Below, piece by piece: positions 1 through 8,249 of a stretch of 22,105 bases of DNA. How positions within the stretch are numbered: position 1 is the stretch's first letter; the number at the start of each line of letters is the position of its first letter. Source of the stretch: a virus; IMG/VR virus record IMGVR_UViG_3300049036_000011, positions 1 to 22,105 of that record. The stretch is one strand, 5' to 3'. The notes beneath the pieces were generated by a model. The model did no database searches, was not told where the DNA came from, and saw nothing but the letters and a program-made list of their open reading frames with translations. Position numbers and translations under genes: made by a program.

Positions 1-984
1 GTGTATCCCGGCTTGCAGACTCGGGCGGGGCTCCAGAAGATTGCCGAGAACGGTGGCGGTCGGCAGTCGGCGGGGTATTTCACGCAGGGGCGCGGCGCGT
101 ATCCTCCGCAGGGCGTCGAGCTTACCGTCATTCCTCCGGGCATGTTCCCGAAGTGGCGTGGCGAATTTGTATGGTATGAAGAACCGATCCGGGTAGGCGC
201 GCTCGACACGGCGCTCGAAGGTGGCGCAGCCGCCAGCTACACGCTCGGCTCGTGGGGCCGCGCCTCGGGCAAGAAGCTGCCGCCGTCAATCGAGCACCCC
301 AACGGGTTGACGGTCATGTTCAAGGACAAGATGGGTCAGGTGACTCCACGCTGGGGTCTGTCAGTCGATCAGCAGTTCGTGCTGCCGAAGGGTGACACCA
401 TCGCGATGAAAGAGGAAGTGCTGCGCATCAACAAGCACGCGGGTGTGCGTCCAGAATTTTTCGCTATCGACCGCACGGGCAACGGCTCCGGCGTGTCGGA
501 CTTGATCAAGTATGAGTGGTCGTCCGCGATCCACGAGATTAATTTTTACGGCTCTCCCAGCGAAGGAAAGATCATGCTGGAGGATAGCAAGCTGTGCGCC
601 GAGGACTTCGACCGCATTTGCTCGGAGCTTTGGTTCGCGTTGCGCGCGTTCGGAGAGTTTGGGTATATGCTCATCAATCCTGCGATTGATCTTTCGAAGC
701 TGACGCAACAGGTGACGCAGCGCCGTTTTCGTTCGGGGGCGAAGCGCCGGGTGGAGTCTAAGAAGGATTACATGAGCCGTGGCTACGCCAGCCCGGACGA
801 TGCGGACTCGCTCACACTGCTTGTGCTGGCTGCGCGCCGGGGGGCTCAGGTGACGCTTTCGATGCGGGGGGTGGACGTGGAAGCCAACGATGGGTTTGAT
901 GATTGGTGGGAGGTTGGCCGGGATGTTCAGAATGGGGTCTACATTGACCCTTCCAACCGCAGCGATTATTTGGGGGTGGAATGA
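1..984 (+). CDS. terL: Terminase large subunit, C-terminal nuclease part (5'-truncated by window)
   Basis: This is the DNA-packaging motor protein; the visible part is its C-terminal RNase H-like nuclease, which cuts concatemeric phage DNA. The visible 327 residues contain the expected spaced acidic positions: Asp69 in VGALDTALEGG, Asp157 in FFAIDRTGNGSGVSD, and the Asp266/267/269 cluster in RGYASPDDADS near the C-terminus. The DRTGNG and SPDDAD-type motifs are characteristic of phage terminase nuclease domains. The ATPase domain with its Walker motifs is absent because the reading frame runs off the left edge, so the GTG at position 1 should be read as an internal codon. The stop (982-984) overlaps the next start as ATGA. 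The place upstream of the portal is the usual one for this gene. Confidence 0.9.
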   Translation: MYPGLQTRAGLQKIAENGGGRQSAGYFTQGRGAYPPQGVELTVIPPGMFPKWRGEFVWYEEPIRVGALDTALEGGAAASYTLGSWGRASGKKLPPSIEHPNGLTVMFKDKMGQVTPRWGLSVDQQFVLPKGDTIAMKEEVLRINKHAGVRPEFFAIDRTGNGSGVSDLIKYEWSSAIHEINFYGSPSEGKIMLEDSKLCAEDFDRICSELWFALRAFGEFGYMLINPAIDLSKLTQQVTQRRFRSGAKRRVESKKDYMSRGYASPDDADSLTLLVLAARRGAQVTLSMRGVDVEANDGFDDWWEVGRDVQNGVYIDPSNRSDYLGVE

Positions 985-1559
985 AACGCATAAACGTCAA
1001 CCTCTATCCGAAGGACGGATACTTTTTTATCGAGCAGGACCAGTCGATGCACCGTGGCCAGTCGTGGACGGAGGTTGTTTCTAGGGTCAGGTCTTACCGA
1101 AAACGAAATCAATTGCCGCCCGGAAACCCGGAGCAGGAAATTCATGACCAAGCGTGCAAGCGGAACGAGAGTTTGTGTCATGACGAGAACCCGGAGCAGG
1201 TGAAAGCGGAGTTGCGGAAGACTTCGCTCAAGGGCCGGGTGCTGAAATGGTTCAACACGATACGAAAAGCGCGCGCCGAGCGAGAGCAGCAATACGTTTC
1301 TGAGACAGAAGCGAAGGCGCGGGCGCTGGTTTGTGCGAACTGCCCGCATAATCAACCGTATCCGAGCGGCTGTGGGTCATGCAAGGCCGCAGTTCGGGCT
1401 TCCCGTGAGGAAATTTTGGGCAAGCGGGTCGCTGATGGTCGTTTAAACGGTTGCAATGTGCTAGGGGAAGACTCCGCGACTTCCGTGCATCTCGATCAGG
1501 TGCGCGTGAATGACGCCGAGCTACCGTCGTTCTGTTGGAGAAAGCAAAAAACCGTATGA
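981..1559 (+). CDS. Hypothetical Cys-rich protein
   Basis: I do not recognise this 192-residue protein. It starts with ATG overlapping the terminase stop. The N-terminal half is charged and probably helical. The second half holds a Cys cluster (CANCPHNQPYPSGCGSCK, about residues 117-134) that looks like a zinc-ribbon-like knuckle pair, plus later Cys residues in NGCNVL and SFCWRK. A metal-binding fold is therefore plausible but not proven. It overlaps the next gene, also Cys-rich, by ATGA, so the two are probably co-translated and may act together. The position between terminase and portal suggests a packaging or head accessory role, which is inference only. The gene holds one GTTTAAAC octamer at 1441. 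Confidence 0.75.
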   Translation: MKRINVNLYPKDGYFFIEQDQSMHRGQSWTEVVSRVRSYRKRNQLPPGNPEQEIHDQACKRNESLCHDENPEQVKAELRKTSLKGRVLKWFNTIRKARAEREQQYVSETEAKARALVCANCPHNQPYPSGCGSCKAAVRASREEILGKRVADGRLNGCNVLGEDSATSVHLDQVRVNDAELPSFCWRKQKTV

Positions 1560-1831
1560 AAATGCTTCTCATGATGCCGTTTCGTGCCCTCGCCGCCGTG
1601 TTACGGGTGTCCATCGCTCGGCTTTTTGGGTTTAAGGTGCTCGCTACCACCGAATTAAGTGAACAGCGTCATAAAATTTGTGAGCGGTGCGATTTTTTTG
1701 ACCCGATGGAGTTGCAGTGTTTGAAGTGCGGATGTTTTACAGAGGCGAAGACTGCCATGAACACCGAAAAATGTCCCCTTGACAAGTGGCCGAGGGTGTG
1801 GATCAAAAAGCCGTTGGCGAAACGCCAATAA
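1556..1831 (+). CDS. Small zinc-ribbon-like phage protein
   Basis: A 91-residue protein. I chose ATG 1556, which overlaps the previous stop as ATGA, over a TTG at 1535 that would add seven residues. The N-terminus is hydrophobic and basic (MKMLLMMPFRALAAVLRV), possibly an amphipathic or membrane-touching helix. The second half has CERCDFF, CLKCGCF and a later CPLDKW, a four- to five-Cys zinc-ribbon pattern of the CxxC-CxxCxC-CPxxKW type that recurs in short phage structural-module proteins of unknown function. The upstream neighbour is also Cys-rich. The stop is followed by a 25-bp gap holding the 16-bp motif that precedes the portal. The function is unknown. Confidence 0.75.
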   Translation: MKMLLMMPFRALAAVLRVSIARLFGFKVLATTELSEQRHKICERCDFFDPMELQCLKCGCFTEAKTAMNTEKCPLDKWPRVWIKKPLAKRQ

Positions 1832-1833
1832 TT

Positions 1834-1849
1834 CGGCACTGTTTTAACG
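1834..1849 (+). promoter_or_regulatory. 16-bp repeated start-proximal motif, copy 1
   Basis: CGGCACTGTTTTAACG lies 7 nt upstream of the portal ATG. It is repeated base for base at 21299-21314, 6 nt upstream of another gene start. A shorter match, GCACTGTTT, lies at 9006-9014 in the capsid leader. No Shine-Dalgarno sequence is present here. It may be a phage promoter element giving a nearly leaderless message, or a non-Shine-Dalgarno translation signal. The role is inferred from position and conservation. Confidence 0.5.
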
Positions 1850-1856
1850 ACCTGAT

Positions 1857-3971
1857 ATGCCTTTAGAAACAAAGCCGTCAACTCAGCCCCCGAAAGACTT
1901 CACCGGGGGCCTAATCGAGTCGCCGGAGATCAATAAGTCCGGCGAACCGACTCGGCGTTCGATCACCAGCGTCCAAATGGGCGTCGAAGTTGTCAAACAG
2001 GTCATTCAGGCCGGGCGAAACCGCGCAATTGTCAGTTCCCGCATCCTCGCCAAGTATAATTCCGAGAAACCTTACGACTCGAAGAAGCTCGAACAGGACG
2101 GACTGGGCTGGCGGCAGAATTTCAGCACCAAACCCCTCGCCAGTTTGATCGAAAAGGTCTTCCCTCGGCTCACTGAGGCCGTTGGGGGCCTGAAATACTT
2201 CACCGACTCGTCCCTGCCGGACTCCTACGAAAACTCGGTCGAGAAAACGGAAACTTTTCGTGACACGATTACAAAGACGATTCGCAACAAGAAGGGTTGG
2301 ACGACGACCCTCGAAAACATCGCCTTCGACGACTCCCTTTTTGGTTCTACGGTCCTTGCATGGCTGGATGAATACAACTTTATGCCGCAGCACTTCCGCT
2401 GCGATGAAGTTTTCCTCGCCGATGGGACCAAACAGAACGTCAACTTTGCACAAGTCGTGGTTTTACGGGAAAATCTTTTACCGCACGAACTTTTTGCGAT
2501 GATCGAGGACGCCGATGCCGCCAAGGCAGTCGGTTGGAAGCTCGACGCGTGCCGCGAGGCCATCAACAAGGCCGCGCCGAAGCAAATTGCCGAGAGATTG
2601 GGGACGAGTGGTAATATCGAAGCGTGGTATCAGAACGCGCAGCGCGAATTGACCATCGGTGCCTCTTACATGGCCGGAGTAAGCGTCGTGTGCATCTATT
2701 CGCTGCTCGTGCGAGAGGTTACGGGCAAAGTTTCGCACTATCGATTCGTGGGCGATGAATACAAGCTGATTTTCGAGCACGACGACCGGTTTGACAGTAT
2801 GCAGGACTGTCTCGCGTTCTTCTCATACGAGAAGGGCAATGACACCATGCACGGCAGCAAGGGGATTGGTCGCAATCTCTACGAATTGGCCGGGATGATC
2901 GACCGCGCGCGCAATGAAGTTGTGGATCGCGCGATCATGTCGGGAAAAACGCTCGTGCAAGGGGACATCAAGAAAATCAATCAGTTCAAGATGTCCGTGG
3001 TGGGCGCGATGGCTATCGTCCCGACTGGTTGGACCTTTCTCGAACAGAAAATCGACGGTAACGTCGAGCCGTTCTTGAAACTCGACGCTTATTTTTCATC
3101 GCTCGCCGATCAACTCATCGGTTCGGTCAGCACCCCGAAGGTTGAGGGCGAAGCTTTTCGGTCTCCGCAGGCGTGGGCGCTTTTGGCGCAACGTGAGGAA
3201 GAAGGACGCGACGCGAAGATCGCTCGTTTTCTTAATCAGTTCACGTGTTTGATCGCCACGATGCAGCGCCGTATTTGTGACCCGGATACCGCTGATAAAG
3301 ATGCGAAAGCTGCGCAGGAGAAGTTACTGAAGCACATGACTCGCGAAGAACTGGATGTGCTCGCGAAACAGCCGGTTGCAGCTTCGATTGTTGATCTGAC
3401 TCCTATCGAGCGACAACTTGTGGTCGCTATCGCCGCCGAAAAACGCGGCAACCCCCTTTACAATCAACGCCAGCTTGAAGTCGAAGACCTTACCAATCGA
3501 ATTGGTTCTGACTTCGCCAAACGTGTGCTGTTGCCGACAAATGATCCGACTGAGGAAGCGGAGCAGAAGCGGTTGCAGCAGTTGGAAATGACGTTGCTCA
3601 CGCAAGCGCAGCCGGTGCCGGTCAGTCCTCGGGACAATCACATGATCCATTTGGAGATCATGGTGCCGGTCGCCGAAGGCATGGCGCAGCAGCTTATGCA
3701 GGGCGGCGCGGATACGGCAGTTTTGGAAGCGGTCCTCGCGCATATCACAGAGCATTACAATCGCGCCGTCGAGCAGAAAGTGGCCACGAAGGAACAACTC
3801 GCGCCTATTGCGCAACTCGTCAAGAAAGCCGGGCAGGCTATAGCGGAGTTGAAGGCGCTCGATCAGCAGGCCGCGCAGCTTCAGCAAGAGTCTGCGGCGC
3901 TCGATCAAGCCGCGATGATGGAAGAACAGGCGATGGCTGCCGGTATCGATCCTAACATTCCACTCCAGTGA
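1857..3971 (+). CDS. Portal protein
   Basis: A 704-residue protein, probably the dodecameric portal that forms the DNA entry pore at one head vertex and docks the terminase and neck. I base this on size, position after terminase and before a scaffold-like gene, and layout. The N-terminal region (about 60-480) is mixed alpha/beta with portal-like stretches such as LFGSTVLAWLDEYNF and MHGSKGIGRNLYELAGMIDRARNEV. The C-terminal third is helical and rich in Gln, Ala and Glu (for example AELKALDQQAAQLQQESAAL), reminiscent of the long helical barrel of P22-type portals. At about 700 residues it is in the size class of podovirus portals. No Shine-Dalgarno precedes ATG 1857; a repeated 16-bp motif does. 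Confidence 0.85.
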   Translation: MPLETKPSTQPPKDFTGGLIESPEINKSGEPTRRSITSVQMGVEVVKQVIQAGRNRAIVSSRILAKYNSEKPYDSKKLEQDGLGWRQNFSTKPLASLIEKVFPRLTEAVGGLKYFTDSSLPDSYENSVEKTETFRDTITKTIRNKKGWTTTLENIAFDDSLFGSTVLAWLDEYNFMPQHFRCDEVFLADGTKQNVNFAQVVVLRENLLPHELFAMIEDADAAKAVGWKLDACREAINKAAPKQIAERLGTSGNIEAWYQNAQRELTIGASYMAGVSVVCIYSLLVREVTGKVSHYRFVGDEYKLIFEHDDRFDSMQDCLAFFSYEKGNDTMHGSKGIGRNLYELAGMIDRARNEVVDRAIMSGKTLVQGDIKKINQFKMSVVGAMAIVPTGWTFLEQKIDGNVEPFLKLDAYFSSLADQLIGSVSTPKVEGEAFRSPQAWALLAQREEEGRDAKIARFLNQFTCLIATMQRRICDPDTADKDAKAAQEKLLKHMTREELDVLAKQPVAASIVDLTPIERQLVVAIAAEKRGNPLYNQRQLEVEDLTNRIGSDFAKRVLLPTNDPTEEAEQKRLQQLEMTLLTQAQPVPVSPRDNHMIHLEIMVPVAEGMAQQLMQGGADTAVLEAVLAHITEHYNRAVEQKVATKEQLAPIAQLVKKAGQAIAELKALDQQAAQLQQESAALDQAAMMEEQAMAAGIDPNIPLQ

Positions 3972-3986
3972 AATTCTTAACCTACC

Positions 3987-4298
3987 ATGATTACAAACGA
4001 ACCTCTCGATTGGTCGAGTGACGACGAACTTAACCTTCGTGCGTTTCTAGCCACACCCACAGGAAAACGATTTCTTCCGAAGCTGTGTGAAGCTTCTCCC
4101 GTGAATTTGCCCAAAGGCGAAATCCCGGAAGTGCTCATTCGGAGCGGGGAAGTGCGCGGCTTTTCGGATGCCGTTCGCACCATTCTGTCGCTTACAGTTC
4201 GGCCACAGATCGATAGTGTCGAACTGAACCAAACTACAAACTATCCGGCCCTCGAAAATGACGCGGCGTGGACGGATGGTCAAAAATCAAACGCGTAA
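3987..4298 (+). CDS. Small hypothetical protein between portal and scaffold
   Basis: A 103-residue acidic protein that I cannot assign. It starts at ATG 3987, 15 bp after the portal stop, preceded by TTAACCTACC rather than a Shine-Dalgarno sequence. The next gene has the same TAACCTAC string just upstream of its start. The middle section, with FLPKLCEASP and GEVRGFSDAVRTIL, looks globular, and no membrane segment or signal peptide is seen. Small genes at this place often encode head accessory proteins, but nothing in the sequence shows that here. Confidence 0.75.
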   Translation: MITNEPLDWSSDDELNLRAFLATPTGKRFLPKLCEASPVNLPKGEIPEVLIRSGEVRGFSDAVRTILSLTVRPQIDSVELNQTTNYPALENDAAWTDGQKSNA

Positions 4299-4307
4299 CC
4301 TACTCAT

Positions 4308-5687
4308 ATGCCAGACGAAAACAAAACGGGCGAAGGTTTTCCCGACCCTAGCAAAAACAATGAGGAAGTGGCTCAAAAACTGAAAGATCAGGATGTCCAC
4401 TCTCAAAACAATGTTGACCTGAAATCTCCTTCTGACGCACTCGACGCTTTGGTCGAAGCTAAGAAGAAAGAAAAGGAAGACGAAGACGCGACTCCGGCAC
4501 CCGATAAAAAAGACGATGCGACACCGCCTGCGAAAACCGAGGCCGAGCTTGCCGCCGAGAAAAAGGCGCAAGACGAGGCTGCGGCCAAGGCTGCGGAAGC
4601 CGAAGTGGCAAAGAAACGCGCCGACGAAATTTTCAAAGACACGCCGACGTTGCCACCGAACGCCAGCCCGAAGTCCACGGAAGCGTTCGCTACGATTAAG
4701 ATCAAGGCGGCGCAAGAGATTACGGCCCGTGATGCAAAGATCGAAGAACTGACGAAACGTAACGCGGAATTGGAGAGCACCGTCAAGCAGAGCAAGCCGC
4801 TCACGCCGGAGACGGAGAAAGAGATCGAGGAACTTCGGAAGTTCCGCGCTCGTCTGGATGTGGAAACTGATCCGCAGTTTAAACAGTTTGACAAGGCGGC
4901 TGACGCCGCGCGTGAATTCATTTACGCGCAGTTGAAAAAGTCCCCGGTCGTCACCGATGACGTGATTGCTGAGATCAAGAAGCACGGCGGGCCTGACAAC
5001 GTTAAGCTCGAAAAGATTTTCGAGGCCGTGAAAGACCCGACGATTCAGCGATTGGTCGAGTCGAAGATTGCCGACATTGAAATGGCCAAGCATAACAAGC
5101 AGCAGGCCATCGCTTCTGCCAAGGAGAACATCAACCAGTATCTTCAGGAGCGGGAGAAGTCCATTGGCGAATCCGCGCAGGCTCACAACAAAGCCACGCA
5201 GGGGGCCTTTGACCGGCTTCTTACGAGTGAGGCGCTTCAGTGGATGAAACCTAAAACCGTTGACGCGAAAGCGGACGAGGCCGCAAAGAAAGCCGCCGAT
5301 GAGCACAATGCGTTTGTCAAGGTGACACAAGAGCAACTCACGAGTGCCTTGAACGACGACTCCCCGGAGATGCGTGCGATCCTTCTGGCCGGTATGGCTC
5401 AGTTGCTTCAAACGCAACGGGTTCACGCCGCTGATAAAGCTCGGCTGGCGTCCATCGAGGCTGACCACAAGAAAGTGGTTGACGGGCATCTCGCCACAAT
5501 CAAAGAGCTTCAGGGCAAGCTCGACAAGATCAAGGGTGCCAGCGTCTCGCGCCTTGAACAGACTGGCGCGGCCCCCGGTGGAAAACCGCCTTCGACGGTC
5601 AAAGAAGGCGAAATCGATACTCGTCCTACGGTGCAAGCTCTCGACGATATCGCTCGCGACATCCGCGAGAAGCGTAACGCGAGTTAA
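4308..5687 (+). CDS. Scaffold-like protein
   Basis: A 459-residue, highly charged protein dominated by Lys, Glu, Ala and Asp, with a low-complexity N-terminal section (about residues 48-105) and long predicted coiled-coil stretches (about 130-165, 240-300 and 370-410). It has almost no Cys, few aromatics and no membrane segment. Composition, coiled coils and place between portal and capsid genes fit an internal scaffolding protein that shapes the procapsid and later leaves. No sequence motif proves this; another coiled-coil head protein is possible. The stop TAA overlaps an upstream ATG (5687) and a strong hairpin follows at 5707-5733. A GTTTAAAC octamer lies at 4877. Confidence 0.75.
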   Translation: MPDENKTGEGFPDPSKNNEEVAQKLKDQDVHSQNNVDLKSPSDALDALVEAKKKEKEDEDATPAPDKKDDATPPAKTEAELAAEKKAQDEAAAKAAEAEVAKKRADEIFKDTPTLPPNASPKSTEAFATIKIKAAQEITARDAKIEELTKRNAELESTVKQSKPLTPETEKEIEELRKFRARLDVETDPQFKQFDKAADAAREFIYAQLKKSPVVTDDVIAEIKKHGGPDNVKLEKIFEAVKDPTIQRLVESKIADIEMAKHNKQQAIASAKENINQYLQEREKSIGESAQAHNKATQGAFDRLLTSEALQWMKPKTVDAKADEAAKKAADEHNAFVKVTQEQLTSALNDDSPEMRAILLAGMAQLLQTQRVHAADKARLASIEADHKKVVDGHLATIKELQGKLDKIKGASVSRLEQTGAAPGGKPPSTVKEGEIDTRPTVQALDDIARDIREKRNAS

Positions 5688-5706
5688 TGCACAGCGATCA
5701 CACAGA

Positions 5707-5733
5707 GGGAGCGCCGGGTGTTCCGGCGCTCCC
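5707..5733 (+). terminator. GC-rich hairpin after the scaffold gene
   Basis: A perfect 11-bp stem, GGGAGCGCCGG paired with CCGGCGCTCCC around a GTGTT loop, starts 20 bp after the scaffold stop. There is no T-run after it, so it may be a leaky terminator, an RNA stability or processing element, or a barrier that lowers expression of the downstream glycan genes relative to the scaffold. Confidence 0.6.
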
Positions 5734-5734
5734 A

Positions 5735-6580
5735 ATGTCCACGGTCCGGGTCTTCGGCAAGAAGATCATGATCGTCATGCCTTGGTCTAAGACCATCAAC
5801 CCAATCACTGCTTTTTCGGTCATGCAGTTAATTGACCGACGACGCACCGCGTCGATGTTGAATTATGGGGATGCCTTTATTGCGCACAGTCGTAATAGCT
5901 GTGCTGACGTTTTTCTTCAATCCGACATGGAATGGATGCTCACCGTGGACGATGACATGTTGCTGCCTTATGGCAATGCGCAGTGGTATCGAGCATATAC
6001 GGGGTGGAATTGGTATCCTGATCCGTTTGCTTCGTTTAACACTCTCGACCGGCTTATGTCTCACGGGAAGACGATTATTGGTGCGCTTTATTTTGGTCGC
6101 CATCGTAACGGTCCTCCTGTATACGCGGAGGGTTCAATCGCCTCAGAATCCGCTTACGCTAGGTCCGGCCCCCACGACGTAATCAAAGCTACGAATTGGG
6201 TGGGCACGGGAGCGATGCTGATTCATCGATCTGTTTACGAGGACATCGAGAAAAAGTTCCCAGTGTTGGCGCGTGGTGCCAACGGAAAAGGGGGAAATTG
6301 GTTCACCAGTTCAGAGCATAACTTACTGGATGGGGTGCGACGAGTCCATCAGATGCTCGGTCAGGATGGACCGATGGATGGGACCAAGGCGCTCAAGGCT
6401 TACGAGATGCTTGAGGGCATCGTGAAGTCTACGGAGAAGAATTCATCCCTTGGTATGGGGGAGGACGTTGTATTTTGTCGTCGGGCGCGCGAGGCCGGTC
6501 ATCAGGTCTTCATTGACATGGGGTTGATTGCGGGGCACGTAGGCCATTGTGTTTACGGGCCAAAAAATACAGGTCAGTGA
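5735..6580 (+). CDS. GT-A fold glycosyltransferase (GT2-like)
   Basis: A 281-residue glycosyltransferase that probably moves a sugar from a nucleotide-sugar donor to a glycan or protein acceptor in the host cytoplasm. After a beta-strand start (KKIMIVMPW) comes EWMLTVDDDMLLP with the metal-binding DDD at residues 72-74, equivalent to the DxD motif. Near the C-terminus is GMGEDVVFCRRAREAGHQVFIDMG, followed by AGHVGH, the GED...FC...G...D...H pattern common in GT-A enzymes of phages and bacteria. I chose ATG 5735 because the alternative ATG 5687 (TAATG with the scaffold stop) would make the 11-bp hairpin coding and give an odd N-terminus; ATG 5768 is also possible. The TGA stop overlaps the next gene's GTG start. 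Confidence 0.8.
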   Translation: MSTVRVFGKKIMIVMPWSKTINPITAFSVMQLIDRRRTASMLNYGDAFIAHSRNSCADVFLQSDMEWMLTVDDDMLLPYGNAQWYRAYTGWNWYPDPFASFNTLDRLMSHGKTIIGALYFGRHRNGPPVYAEGSIASESAYARSGPHDVIKATNWVGTGAMLIHRSVYEDIEKKFPVLARGANGKGGNWFTSSEHNLLDGVRRVHQMLGQDGPMDGTKALKAYEMLEGIVKSTEKNSSLGMGEDVVFCRRAREAGHQVFIDMGLIAGHVGHCVYGPKNTGQ

Positions 6581-7269
6581 TACCGCAACCTCCAGACAGT
6601 TTGCTTGTCGCCGGGCACCTTGAGTTTGGCGACGCACTGGTTTTGAATGGACTCATCCGAGAACTGGCGAAGACGGAGTCGAGGATTGTTTGGCTTACCA
6701 GCACAAGCTACGTGCGCGCCGTTCGAGAGATGATGCTCGATCTGCCGAATGTGGAAGTCATGGCGGCGCTCAGTTACGACGAAGTCAGACACAGGTGGAT
6801 GCCGATTTGGCCGCGCAAGCTGTGCCTCGGTTATTTCAATCCCAACGGGTTTGACGAGTCAAAGTGGGACTCGGAGATGTATCGGCAGGCGGGGATGTCC
6901 TTCGATCTCCGATGGACTAATTTTCGACTGCCTAAAAAACTTTGGGATAAGCCCGGCTACACACGCCGCGAGACCGTCGTCTTTCACGAAGACCCGAGGC
7001 GGGCTTTTTTCGTCAAGCGCAACATGCTGCCACAGAATTTGGAACAAATCCGAATCGATCAACGCCCGTCTATACTTGACTGGCTTCCTGATATCTATGC
7101 GGCCAAGGAGCTTCATTTCATCGACTCAAGTTTTCTGAATCTGGCCGAGTCGCTTTACGCGATGGGATTTTTGCGTGACAAGTCACTGGTATTTCATAAA
7201 TATGCGAAGGCGTATCCCGGCAAGTCGCGGTGGCCGGTGCTTCGCGCTCCATGGATGGTGTTCGAATGA
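6577..7269 (+). CDS. GT9 / heptosyltransferase-like glycosyltransferase
   Basis: A 230-residue protein with GTG start overlapping the previous stop as GTGA; the TTG at 6547 is a less likely start. The N-terminal LLVAGHLEFGDALVLNGLIREL (residues 9-30) resembles the GxGDxLxxTPxLRxL opening of GT-B enzymes such as ADP-heptose:LPS heptosyltransferases. The later IYAAKELHFIDSSFLNLAESL (about 173-193) matches the donor-site pattern in which an Asp-Ser pair is followed by a helix reading LAxxL. At 230 residues it is shorter than typical GT9 enzymes (about 320-350), so it may be a reduced phage version. It probably acts with its three enzyme neighbours. The family call is by motif likeness only. Confidence 0.65.
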   Translation: MIPQPPDSLLVAGHLEFGDALVLNGLIRELAKTESRIVWLTSTSYVRAVREMMLDLPNVEVMAALSYDEVRHRWMPIWPRKLCLGYFNPNGFDESKWDSEMYRQAGMSFDLRWTNFRLPKKLWDKPGYTRRETVVFHEDPRRAFFVKRNMLPQNLEQIRIDQRPSILDWLPDIYAAKELHFIDSSFLNLAESLYAMGFLRDKSLVFHKYAKAYPGKSRWPVLRAPWMVFE

Positions 7270-8249
7270 AATGGCTTCTACTCACAACTGCCCGGCGCAC
7301 CCCCGAGACTTTAAACTCGAACGTGGGTGACGAATTTGCGTGCATAGGCACCGAAAATTTGATTAGGGCAGTAGATCGAAATGCTGAGTTTGATCGTTTA
7401 AACGTTGAGAATCCTAACGAGTGGACTGAACGTCCGTTTGATCGCTGCGTGTTCGCGGGCCGTCCTCTTTGGTGGAGCCAACGACCCGGCACTGATTGCC
7501 TCGATCATTTTTGGTGGGAGCCGATAATGCGTGGGTGGCCGACCAAGAATCGACGCAACTTTCTGGTGTTAGGTGCCGGTAGTGTTTGCGTCGGGGAGAT
7601 TCATGACACGGTCAAGTATATCCGAGCTATCTACGAAGTGTATAAACGCGCGTGGGCGGTGACGACCAGAAATACGGTGTTGGACCATCCGGGTTTTATC
7701 GACAGCGTGTGTCCTTCAGCCTTCGCGGTCCCTCCTAGGGTTTTGCAGAAAAAAGCACAAAAAGTTTGTAACCTGATGGTAGACGGCGGACACTTTCCAT
7801 TAAGCTCTGACGATGCGGGCGCGTGGGTAGATAAGTTCGATTCGATTGTCAGGGAGTTGCTTCGCAGTGAGTATACCTTCGTAGCCCACACGGAGCCTGA
7901 GCGCGATCTGGCCCTCTCCCTCGGATGGAAGCCCGAGGATGTTCGACTCTTTTCGTCGGCAGAAGAATACCTGTCGTTTTACGCTCGAACGACATGCTAC
8001 TTTGGCAACCGGTTGCACGGGGCTGCGGTGTGCGCGGCTTTGGGAATCCCTACGGTCGCGGTCGCGTATGATACGCGGTTGAATTTTGTCCGGCGATTGG
8101 GCGCGCGGGCGCTCCGGCCTTCTCAGATTGATCTCGGGCATCTGAAGTTCTGGCTCCGAGGGGTGCTCTCTCCGACGACGCCACAGGTGGACTTGGCGAC
8201 GGAGTATGAGCGCCTCTGTGAACTGCTCTACCGATTTGCTTACGAATGA
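7266..8249 (+). CDS. Polysaccharide pyruvyl transferase-like protein
   Basis: A 327-residue protein starting at ATG 7266, which overlaps the previous stop by ATGA. Known members of the family transfer pyruvate from phosphoenolpyruvate onto sugars of surface polysaccharides, forming acidic ketals. The evidence is the N-terminal NVGDEFACIGTENLI (residues 19-33), a GAGS segment (103-106), a VDGGHF stretch, and above all the C-terminal YFGNRLHGAAVCAALGIP (245-262), which matches the R-L-H-G-x-x-x-A-x-x-G-x-P signature of the PS_pyruv_trans family. Fold relatives with this signature may catalyse other glycan steps, so the exact reaction is uncertain. It contains one GTTTAAAC octamer at 7396. Its stop overlaps the next ATG. 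Confidence 0.75.
   Translation: MKWLLLTTARRTPETLNSNVGDEFACIGTENLIRAVDRNAEFDRLNVENPNEWTERPFDRCVFAGRPLWWSQRPGTDCLDHFWWEPIMRGWPTKNRRNFLVLGAGSVCVGEIHDTVKYIRAIYEVYKRAWAVTTRNTVLDHPGFIDSVCPSAFAVPPRVLQKKAQKVCNLMVDGGHFPLSSDDAGAWVDKFDSIVRELLRSEYTFVAHTEPERDLALSLGWKPEDVRLFSSAEEYLSFYARTTCYFGNRLHGAAVCAALGIPTVAVAYDTRLNFVRRLGARALRPSQIDLGHLKFWLRGVLSPTTPQVDLATEYERLCELLYRFAYE

Noticed and set aside
1-3. GTG at position 1 as the true terminase start
   Set aside because: The visible protein begins just before the nuclease domain and lacks the ATPase part, so the gene surely begins upstream of the window.
1834-1849. Sigma-54 promoter reading of GGCACTGTTTTAACG
   Set aside because: The GG element is present but the TTGC/GC element at the right spacing is not.
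3324-3908. 194-codon open frame on the - strand in the portal gene
   Set aside because: Shadow of the helical Gln/Ala/Leu-rich portal C-terminus.
4287-5735. 482-codon open frame on the - strand
   Set aside because: It mirrors the scaffold gene. Lys/Glu/Ala-rich coding on the + strand leaves few antisense stops. The product is a Leu/Arg/Phe-rich, low-complexity translation with no family likeness.
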